Source: Marinilabiliaceae bacterium UBA5213
GTDB taxonomy: Bacteria > Bacteroidota > Bacteroidia > Bacteroidales > Marinilabiliaceae
Direction: 5' to 3'
NCBI GenBank assembly: GCA_002412555.1
Contig: DHVH01000256.1
Location: 1-6,814 of the forward strand
DNA: 6,814 nt
Made by a program: the position numbers and the translations under genes
Part shown: in pieces, positions 1 through 5,422 of the stretch
Numbering within the stretch: position 1 is the stretch's first letter
How the letters are laid out: each line of letters opens with the position of its first letter
Notes under the pieces: model-generated
Told to the model about the DNA's origin: nothing
What the model saw: only the letters and a program-made list of their open reading frames with translations
Database searches by the model: none

Positions 1-1009
1 CGGTAGTTTGCTTTTGGCAGTGGCCTACGCGCAATATCTGAATTGTCTTAACCCCGGCGAAACAGACGCTTGTGGGGTCTGCGGTTCCTGCCTTAAAGCG
101 GCTAAATTAGTGCACCCCGATATCCACTATGTCTTTCCAGTTGTTAAAGAGGGGAGTAGGGCTGTAAGTGACGATCACATTAAGGAGTGGCGTTTATTTT
201 TGCTGGAGCAAAAATATTTCAGTGCCGGTCAGTGGTTTGATCATATCTCAGGTGGAAAAAAAGCCGGGATGATTTACGCCGATGAAAGTCCTGAGATCCT
301 TCGCAAACTCTCGATGAAGAATTATGAGGGCAAGCACAAGGTGATGATCATATGGCTGCCAGAGCGCATGAACGATACGGGTTCCAATAAGTTATTGAAA
401 ATTCTTGAAGAGCCGCCTGCCAGCACCGTTTTTCTGTTGGTTTCGGAAAACCCACAGAGCTTGTTGGCCACTATTGTTTCAAGGGCCCAGCAATTAAATG
501 TGCCGCCCATTGAAACGGAGGCTTTAACCCAAGCGCTTAGTGCCCGTTATTCTGTTCCGGAAGCGGAGGCGCGGGTGGCTGCTAGACTGGCAAGAGGCAA
601 TTACGTAAAGGCAGTCAATAATCTGGACGCGACTAAAGACCAGTCCGGGTTTTTCGACCTTTTTGGTTTGCTGATGCGCTCGACGTATTCGCGCAAAATA
701 TTTGAGATAATGCGCTGGGTTGATTTGGTAGCGCCTTTGTCACGCGACAAAATGAAGGCCTACATTGATTATTCGGTGGGCATGTTGCGTGAGAGTTATA
801 TGTATAACTTCAGGCAGCCCGATTTGGTTTATTTGACACCCATGGAAGAGGCTTTTGTACAGAAGTTTGCGGCTTTTATTACCGAAAATAATGTAGAGCC
901 CATGGTGGAGGAGTTGCAATTAGCTTACGCGCACATTGAACAAAATGGGAATGCGCGTATTATACTGTTCGACATGGCCATTAAAATGGTGCCCATGTTT
1001 AATACTTAA
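1..1009 (+). CDS. holB: DNA polymerase III subunit delta' (clamp loader), 5'-truncated by the window edge
   Basis: Delta' is a rigid subunit of the replicative clamp loader, which opens and loads the beta sliding clamp. The reading frame is open from base 2 to the TAA at 1007-1009, giving 335 visible residues. A TTG at base 8 is only an internal Leu codon; the family has roughly 35-40 more residues upstream. Numbering visible residues from base 2, a zinc module C15-x8-C24-x2-C27-x2-C30 (bases 44-91) has the spacing of the Escherichia coli delta' zinc site. A Walker-B-like strand KVMIIWLPE lies at 113-121, LEEPP at 135-139, and the SRC-type motif is SRAQ at 161-164. At the P-loop position the visible residues read GSLLLA, with no lysine, which fits delta' being a non-ATP-binding member of the clamp-loader AAA+ family. 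The C-terminal third is the helical collar domain. ricT follows after 75 bp. Confidence 0.93.
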   Translation, partial: GSLLLAVAYAQYLNCLNPGETDACGVCGSCLKAAKLVHPDIHYVFPVVKEGSRAVSDDHIKEWRLFLLEQKYFSAGQWFDHISGGKKAGMIYADESPEILRKLSMKNYEGKHKVMIIWLPERMNDTGSNKLLKILEEPPASTVFLLVSENPQSLLATIVSRAQQLNVPPIETEALTQALSARYSVPEAEARVAARLARGNYVKAVNNLDATKDQSGFFDLFGLLMRSTYSRKIFEIMRWVDLVAPLSRDKMKAYIDYSVGMLRESYMYNFRQPDLVYLTPMEEAFVQKFAAFITENNVEPMVEELQLAYAHIEQNGNARIILFDMAIKMVPMFNT

Positions 1010-1020
1010 ATGAGTACTTA

Positions 1021-1069
1021 AGTTTCCGGGATACGGAAATTCAATATAAATCCGGACCTTTCAAGTCCG
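1021..1069 (+). other. Two tandem small stem-loops in the holB-ricT spacer
   Basis: The first stem pairs TTTCCG (1023-1028) with CGGAAA (1034-1039) around a 5-nt loop. A G-U pair and an A-U pair extend it to 1021-1041. The second pairs CGGAC (1053-1057) with GTCCG (1065-1069) around a 7-nt loop. Neither is followed by a T-run, so they do not look like standard intrinsic terminators. They could be an mRNA processing or stability element in a holB-ricT transcript, or chance pairing in a 75-bp spacer. I see no TAnnTTTG -7 box here, which favours ricT being transcribed from upstream. Confidence 0.35.
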
Positions 1070-1084
1070 CTAAACAGTTACATA

Positions 1085-2230
1085 ATGGAACAAGATATAG
1101 CAGAGCACAAGCAGAGTAAGTGCGATTCATGCGGGGACCGCTGCGGTAAATTAGAAGTGTTTGATTGGTTGAGTGATTTGCCTGAAATGACCGAAGGCAA
1201 TGACATAGTGGAGGTGCAATTTAAAAATACACGCAAGGGGTTTTATAAGAATACGAGTCAGGGAAAATTGAGTAAGCGCGATGTGGTGGCCGTAGAAGCC
1301 TCTCCGGGTCACGATATTGGTGTGGTAACCCTTACCGGGGATTTGGTGTTGTTACAGATGAAAAAGAACAACGTATCGCCCGGTAATTATGAGTTTAAAC
1401 GTGTTTATCGCAAAGCTAAGCCTGCCGATATTGAAAAATGGGAGGAAGCCAAGGGGCTTGAAAAGGAAACCATGCTGGAGTCGCGCCGCATGGCTTGGGA
1501 TTTGGGGCTAAACATGAAGATTGGCGATGTGGAGTACCAGGGCGATCGCACCAAAGCCATCTTCTATTACATTGCCGATGAACGGGTCGATTTCAGGGAA
1601 CTTATTAAGGTTTTGGCTGAGCGCTTCAAAGTGCGCATTGAAATGCGGCAGATCGGCGCCCGGCAGGAAGCCGGTCGCATTGGTGGCATTGGTCCTTGTG
1701 GACGGGAGTTGTGTTGCTCAACCTTTCTGACCAATTTCAAGTCGGTTACCACCAACGCCGCCCGTTACCAGGAGATTTCATTGAATCCGCAAAAATTGGC
1801 GGGTCAGTGCGGTAAACTGAAGTGTTGCTTAAATTATGAGCTGGATGCTTACCTGGATGCGCAGCAGGACTTTCCCAACACAGCCATTCCTTTGGAAACG
1901 GAGGACGGGACTTATTACCACTTTAAAACGGATGTGTTTAAGCGTTTGATGTGGTACAGTGCCGGTCGCGAAAATGCCGGAAACATTGTAACACTGGCAG
2001 TTGATAAGGTCAAAGAAATCATCGCCTTGAACAAGCAGGGTCGGAAAGTCAAGAAGATGGATGACGAGGTTCCGATTGTTGCGCCTTCAAAGGAAATTGG
2101 TTATGAAAATGTAATAGGACAGGAGAGCATTACCCGCTTTGACGAGAAAGGCAACAAAACCAATAATAAAAAGCGCAAAAAGAATCGTCGACCACCCAAC
2201 AAACCCCCGAGAGACATTGAACGACAATAA
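1085..2230 (+). CDS. ricT: PSP1/RicT (YaaT) family protein with conserved paired cysteines
   Basis: The 381-residue product belongs to the PSP1 C-terminal domain family. In Bacillus subtilis, RicT (YaaT) acts with RicA and RicF in a cytoplasmic Fe-S complex that affects RNase Y-dependent mRNA processing, sporulation and biofilm phosphorelay. The core runs roughly from residue 40 to 260. Its hallmark is two cysteine clusters, CGRELCC (C205, C210, C211) and CGKLKCC (C242, C247, C248). A further N-terminal cluster, C13-x2-C16-x3-C20, precedes a VFDWL segment. The last ~30 residues form a very basic tail (KKRKKNRR at 362-369), which suggests nucleic-acid or acidic-protein contact. No Shine-Dalgarno is visible before the ATG, as is common in Bacteroidota. 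holB is upstream and gldH follows after 21 bp, so an operon is likely. No RicA or RicF gene is in the window. The family is secure; the Bacillus function is transferred only tentatively. Confidence 0.9.
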   Translation: MEQDIAEHKQSKCDSCGDRCGKLEVFDWLSDLPEMTEGNDIVEVQFKNTRKGFYKNTSQGKLSKRDVVAVEASPGHDIGVVTLTGDLVLLQMKKNNVSPGNYEFKRVYRKAKPADIEKWEEAKGLEKETMLESRRMAWDLGLNMKIGDVEYQGDRTKAIFYYIADERVDFRELIKVLAERFKVRIEMRQIGARQEAGRIGGIGPCGRELCCSTFLTNFKSVTTNAARYQEISLNPQKLAGQCGKLKCCLNYELDAYLDAQQDFPNTAIPLETEDGTYYHFKTDVFKRLMWYSAGRENAGNIVTLAVDKVKEIIALNKQGRKVKKMDDEVPIVAPSKEIGYENVIGQESITRFDEKGNKTNNKKRKKNRRPPNKPPRDIERQ

Positions 2231-2251
2231 TAGCCCACAAATTATTTTCAA

Positions 2252-2731
2252 ATGATAAGAAAGCGAAAGTTTCAAGCTGTGATTACTGTCTTTATAATGC
2301 TTGTTGCCATGACTTCGTGCCAGTCGTCTGTTGTTTTTGACGAGGTGGTTGAGCTGGGAGAAACGGGTTGGCATATGGACCATAAGGCCGTGTTTCAGGT
2401 GGATGTGATCGATACTTCACGGGTGCTAGATGTCGGTATGACCTTTCGTCATACCGATGACTATCCCTATAGCAACCTTTGGCTTTTTGTGGATATGCAA
2501 AGTGAGAATGGTCTTTCGATTAAAGACACCCTTGAGTTTTTCCTGTCCGAGACCAACGGTAGATGGCTGGGGAATAAAAAGGGCGATGGGTATGAGGTTT
2601 CGGCGCTTTATAAGCATGCCGTTAAAATGTCTCATCCTGGCAGTTACCGTTTTGAAATTTCACAGGGTATGCGTCGGGATGTGTTGCCGCATATTACCTC
2701 TGTAGAGTTTTGGATACAAAACTCCAATTAG
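2252..2731 (+). CDS. gldH: GldH-family gliding motility lipoprotein
   Basis: The 159-residue protein has a lipoprotein signal: basic RKRK at 3-6, a hydrophobic stretch at about 9-20, and a lipobox ending in Cys23 (MTSC), so the mature form would start at C23. The residues after it (QSS) carry no obvious inner-membrane retention Asp. The body matches GldH: YPYSNLWLFV (71-80), DTLEFFL (92-98), NGRWLG (102-107) and GSYRFEISQGMRRDVL (130-145). In Flavobacterium, GldH is needed for gliding and for function of the linked type IX secretion machinery. GldH homologues also occur in non-gliding Bacteroidota, so the gene alone does not prove motility. It sits 21 bp after ricT and probably shares its transcript. 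The stop codon touches an inverted repeat in the next spacer. Confidence 0.88.
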   Translation: MIRKRKFQAVITVFIMLVAMTSCQSSVVFDEVVELGETGWHMDHKAVFQVDVIDTSRVLDVGMTFRHTDDYPYSNLWLFVDMQSENGLSIKDTLEFFLSETNGRWLGNKKGDGYEVSALYKHAVKMSHPGSYRFEISQGMRRDVLPHITSVEFWIQNSN

Positions 2732-2775
2732 TCTTTGTAAGAATGCCTTGTCTTTGACGTTCTCTTTACAAAGAC
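2731..2775 (+). repeat. Perfect 10-bp inverted repeat with an alternative inner stem, gldH-trmB spacer
   Basis: GTCTTTGTAA (2731-2740) is exactly complementary in reverse to TTACAAAGAC (2766-2775), with a 25-nt loop. GTCTTTG recurs inside the loop at 2750-2756 and can pair with the same 3' arm (CAAAGAC, 2769-2775) as a 7-bp stem with a 12-nt loop. The two folds therefore exclude each other. No T-run follows, so it is not a typical intrinsic terminator. It could be a loose terminator, an RNA switch-like leader for trmB, or a binding site for a dimeric protein. The repeat is seen directly; its role is unknown. Confidence 0.6.
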
Positions 2776-2810
2776 AGTGAAATTAATAGTTGTATTATAA
2801 GCACTAATTA

Positions 2811-2817
2811 AGAGGAG
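2811..2817 (+). promoter_or_regulatory. Strong Shine-Dalgarno that sets the TTG start of trmB
   Basis: AGAGGAG lies 6 nt before the TTG at 2824. No other gene in the window has a purine-rich site this good. It supports the TTG at 2824 over the next in-frame Met (Met13, in SEMDTF). The TTG start also restores the GKKNKLQKF N-terminus expected of Bacteroidota TrmB. Confidence 0.7.
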
Positions 2818-2823
2818 TGGGTT

Positions 2824-3606
2824 TTGGGAAAAAAGAATAAATTACAAAAGTTTTCAGAAATGGATACCTTTCCAAATGTGGTGCAGGCTGCATTTGATGA
2901 GGTTTTTAGAAAGGATTATAAGCTTAAGGGTAACTGGTCATCCTCCTTCTTTGAAAATGATTGTCCCATTGTTTTAGAGCTGGGCTGTGGCAAGGGCGAA
3001 TATACGGTTGGATTGGCCCGGCAGTTTCCGGACAAGAATTTTATCGGGATTGATATTAAAGGATCCCGGATGCATACCGGGGCACAACAGGCCGTGCAGG
3101 AAGGTCTTAAAAATGCGGCCTTCATTCGCACCCGCATTGAATTGATTGAATCCTTTTTTGCGTCGGGGGAGGTGGATGAGATTTGGCTGACTTTTCCCGA
3201 TCCGCAAATGAACAAAACGCGGAAACGACTGACCTCCTGTCGCTTCATGGAATTATATGCCCGGTTTTTAAAACCCGGAGGTACTGTTCATCTAAAAACC
3301 GATAGTCGCTTCCTATATACTTATACGCAGGCCATGGTGGAGCACAATCAGCTTTCGGTTGTGAATAATTTTTCTGATTTGTACCACAGCGGTTTTGAGG
3401 ATGAAATATTGGGGATCAGAACCTATTATGAAGAGCGTTTTATGGCGCATCAGATACCTATCAAATACCTGAGTTTCTTACTCGACAACAAAAAACCTTT
3501 AGATGAGCCGGAAGTGGATATTCCCCACGATATTTATCACAATGCCGGACGCAGTGTAAAGCTTTATGAAAATGACCAGCAAGCGCCACCTGACCTCAAC
3601 ATCTGA
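2824..3606 (+). CDS. trmB: tRNA (guanine-N7-)-methyltransferase
   Basis: TrmB uses S-adenosylmethionine to make m7G at position 46 of tRNA variable loops, in the cytoplasm. The 260-residue protein shows the class I methyltransferase signature ELGCGKGE (52-59), the acidic SAM-ribose strand GIDIKG (75-80), and the family motif FPDPQMNK (124-131) followed by KRL. LKTDS is at 157-161, and the conserved TxYE substrate motif appears as TYYE (200-203). The N-terminal MGKKNKLQKF is typical of Bacteroidota members. The start is TTG, supported by a close Shine-Dalgarno. The last ~40 bases overlap the following gene, so translational coupling is likely. The C-terminal tail beyond about residue 225 is acidic and Pro-rich and is probably flexible. 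No convincing promoter is visible in the 92-bp upstream spacer. Confidence 0.95.
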   Translation: MGKKNKLQKFSEMDTFPNVVQAAFDEVFRKDYKLKGNWSSSFFENDCPIVLELGCGKGEYTVGLARQFPDKNFIGIDIKGSRMHTGAQQAVQEGLKNAAFIRTRIELIESFFASGEVDEIWLTFPDPQMNKTRKRLTSCRFMELYARFLKPGGTVHLKTDSRFLYTYTQAMVEHNQLSVVNNFSDLYHSGFEDEILGIRTYYEERFMAHQIPIKYLSFLLDNKKPLDEPEVDIPHDIYHNAGRSVKLYENDQQAPPDLNI

Positions 3607-3946
3607 TAACGATCCCTTTTTTGAGCGTGTTTATGCAGTTACACGTCTTATTCCTCATGGCAGGGTGACTTCCTACGGTGCCATTGCGGCCTATATTGGT
3701 TCGCCGGGCGCGGCCCGTATGGTCGGCTGGGCACTTAACAAGTGTCACACCCAGATAGAATTTATACCTGCCCACCGTGTGGTTAATCGCATAGGTGTTT
3801 TATCGGGTAAGCACTTTTTTCCTGGTGAAAATACCATGAAGGAGTTGTTGGAGGCTGAGGGACTAAAGGTAGAAGATAATCAGGTGCTTAACTTTGAGCA
3901 GCATTTCTGGAATCCCGCCAGCGAATTGTCCGATTTGGATCTTTGA
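3566..3946 (+). CDS. Alkyltransferase-like protein (MGMT-family homologue without the acceptor cysteine)
   Basis: The 126-residue product is the DNA-binding domain of the O6-alkylguanine-DNA alkyltransferase family. Its motifs are GRVTSYGAIA (32-41), GAARMVGWAL (48-57) and PAHRVVNR (68-75). In MGMT/Ogt the active site is PCHRV; here the Cys is Ala69, so it cannot take up alkyl groups by the known chemistry. This is the mark of ATL proteins, which flip O6-alkylguanine and hand the lesion to nucleotide excision repair. The helix-turn-helix 'Arg finger' is probably R51 and the flanking Tyr is Y37. The length matches stand-alone ATLs. ATG codons occur at 3566 and 3572; both overlap the trmB 3' end, by 41 or 35 bp, in another frame. 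No Shine-Dalgarno is visible, so translation may be coupled to trmB. Family assignment is firm; the repair role is inferred from ATLs elsewhere. Confidence 0.9.
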   Translation: MKMTSKRHLTSTSDNDPFFERVYAVTRLIPHGRVTSYGAIAAYIGSPGAARMVGWALNKCHTQIEFIPAHRVVNRIGVLSGKHFFPGENTMKELLEAEGLKVEDNQVLNFEQHFWNPASELSDLDL

Positions 3947-3995
3947 GGACGAGATATTAAAATTTTTTCAGGCTCGGGATGTGATATATTTTTTT

Positions 3996-4003
3996 TACTT
4001 TTG
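3996..4003 (+). promoter_or_regulatory. Candidate Bacteroidota -7 promoter box for mrp
   Basis: TACTTTTG is an exact match to the Bacteroidota -7 consensus TAnnTTTG. It implies a transcript start near 4008-4011 and a leader of about 30 nt before the ATG at 4038. No good TTTG-type -33 element lies at the usual 17-23 bp upstream, where the sequence is AT-rich. Directly downstream, GTTTAAA is repeated with a 9-nt period (4011-4017 and 4020-4026). The 91-bp gap after the ATL gene fits a separate mrp-nfu transcription unit. Confidence 0.45.
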
Positions 4004-4037
4004 TCCTTAAGTTTAAAAAGTTTAAATAAACGTAACG

Positions 4038-5147
4038 ATGAGTTTTTATCCGCAATTAGTACTGGACACCTTAAAGCATGTGGTGCATCCCGGCAAGGGT
4101 CAGGACATTGTAACCCTTGGTATGGTGGCCGATGACATCCGCATTGAAGGGAAGCGCATAAGTTTCTCGCTATTATTTGACAGGGCCAATGACCCTTTGG
4201 TGGCGCCCATTAAAAAAGCATGCGTTCAAGCCATTGAAACGTATATAGGTGAAGGTGTTGAGATAGAAGGAAATATTTATGTGAAAGTAAAGCCCCGGCA
4301 GGTGAAGAAGGAAGCACCTATATTGTCTGGGGTGAAAAACATAGTAGCTGTTGCCTCCGGAAAGGGTGGGGTGGGAAAATCGACAGTTGCCAGTAATCTG
4401 GCAGTCGCCTTGGCGCTGCAGGGGTATAAGGTAGGCTTGTTGGATGCCGACATTTTTGGTCCCTCGATGCCCAAAATGTTTGGTACAGAAGAGGCGCGTC
4501 CCATGCTTGAAAAAGTGGATGGTAGGGACCGGATTTTGCCGGTTGAAAAGCACGGTGTTAAGCTATTGAGCATCGGTTATTTTGTGAATCCGGATGACGC
4601 ACTGGTCTGGCGCGGAGCCATGGCCACCAACGCACTAAAGCAATTGATAGGAGATGCTATCTGGGGTGATCTTGATTATTTGATGATCGATATGCCTCCG
4701 GGCACCAGCGATATTCACTTGACCATTGTGCAAACATTGGCGCTTACAGGTGCCGTTGTGGTGAGCACGCCTCAGGAAGTAGCGCTGGCCGATGCCCGTA
4801 AAGGCATCAGCATGTTTCAGGGCAAGCAGATTGATGTGCCGGTGCTGGGTCTGGTAGAAAACATGGCCTGGTTTACCCCTGCCGAGTTGCCTGATAATAA
4901 GTATTATATATTTGGCGAGGGCGGTTGCAAGCGGCTGGCTGAAACACTTGATGTACCGCTTTTGGGACAAATACCAATCGTGCAGAGTATCCGCGAGGGG
5001 GGAGACGATGGACTGCCTTCTGCCTTACAGCCTGATACCCTAACAGGAATGGCTTTTGCACAATTGGCTGAAGCAGTAGTGGCGGCAGTGGAAAAGAGAA
5101 ACACTCAGTTGCCGCCAACAAAAATCGTTCAGATAACAAAAAAGTAA
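4038..5147 (+). CDS. mrp: Mrp/ApbC/NBP35-family P-loop ATPase, Fe-S cluster carrier
   Basis: The 369-residue protein has an N-terminal MIP18/DUF59-type domain (about 5-85) followed by an Mrp/NBP35 ATPase domain (about 97-350). The deviant Walker A GKGGVGKST is at 108-116, the switch region LLDADIFGPSMPKMFG at 134-149, and the Walker B/switch II MIDMPPGTSD at 216-225. Family members bind and transfer [4Fe-4S] clusters to apoproteins in the cytosol. In Salmonella ApbC and in Nbp35 a CxxC pair bridges the dimer cluster just after the ENM motif. Here the segment reads ENMAWFTPAELPDNKYY (274-290) with no CxxC; the only cysteines are C62 and C297. I believe close relatives in Bacteroidota share this form. 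The nfu gene follows after 26 bp and points to the same pathway. A -7 box lies about 35 bp upstream. Confidence 0.93.
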   Translation: MSFYPQLVLDTLKHVVHPGKGQDIVTLGMVADDIRIEGKRISFSLLFDRANDPLVAPIKKACVQAIETYIGEGVEIEGNIYVKVKPRQVKKEAPILSGVKNIVAVASGKGGVGKSTVASNLAVALALQGYKVGLLDADIFGPSMPKMFGTEEARPMLEKVDGRDRILPVEKHGVKLLSIGYFVNPDDALVWRGAMATNALKQLIGDAIWGDLDYLMIDMPPGTSDIHLTIVQTLALTGAVVVSTPQEVALADARKGISMFQGKQIDVPVLGLVENMAWFTPAELPDNKYYIFGEGGCKRLAETLDVPLLGQIPIVQSIREGGDDGLPSALQPDTLTGMAFAQLAEAVVAAVEKRNTQLPPTKIVQITKK

Positions 5148-5173
5148 ACGGTTAGGTTGATGAATTAGAGATT

Positions 5174-5410
5174 ATGGATAAGCAAGAAGTATTAGAACAG
5201 GTGAAGATTGCGCTGGAGGGTATTCGTCCCTATCTTCAGGCCGACGGTGGAGATATCTCTATTGTTGAGCTAACAGACGATATGGTAGTCAAGGTACGCC
5301 TGCAGGGCGCCTGTGACGGTTGCCCCATGAGTATTCAGACGCTGAAAAATGGTGTGGAGATGGTGATAAAAAACAATGTCCCCGTCATTAAAGAAGTGGT
5401 GGCCGTATAA
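5174..5410 (+). CDS. NifU C-terminal domain (Nfu) Fe-S cluster scaffold/carrier protein
   Basis: At 78 residues this is a single Nfu domain, without the A-type domain found in enterobacterial NfuA. The core begins IRPYLQADGGDI (17-28) and holds the cluster-binding CDGCPMS (C47-x2-C50), normally a [4Fe-4S] site shared by a homodimer. It probably receives clusters from the SUF machinery and passes them to target enzymes in the cytosol. It is 26 bp downstream of mrp in the same direction, so the two are probably co-transcribed; cluster handover between them is an inference. Length and motif are complete. The stop is only 12 bp from the end of the convergent alanine dehydrogenase gene. Confidence 0.94.
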   Translation: MDKQEVLEQVKIALEGIRPYLQADGGDISIVELTDDMVVKVRLQGACDGCPMSIQTLKNGVEMVIKNNVPVIKEVVAV

Positions 5411-5422
5411 GTCGCCATTGGT

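Noticed and set aside
8..10. TTG at base 8 as the true start of holB
   Set aside because: The same frame is open upstream to the window edge and encodes Gly-Ser in register with the delta' P-loop region; the family needs about 35-40 more N-terminal residues.
2087..2383. Minus-strand 98-codon frame with hydrophobic segments across the ricT-gldH junction
   Set aside because: The hydrophobic stretch is the antisense of the ricT tail and gldH signal peptide; both plus-strand genes are well supported and there is no start signal for this frame.
3961..3995. T-rich tract after the ATL gene as an intrinsic terminator
   Set aside because: There are T-runs, but I find no GC-rich stem immediately before them.
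4173..5139. Several minus-strand open frames of 66-126 codons opposite mrp
   Set aside because: They overlap each other and mrp, have no domain signature, and follow from the codon pattern of the real gene.
5397..5420. Possible bidirectional terminator between the convergent nfu and ald genes
   Set aside because: The best pairing (TGGTGGC with GCCATTG) needs three G-U pairs, becomes mismatched on the other strand, lies partly inside nfu and has no T-run.
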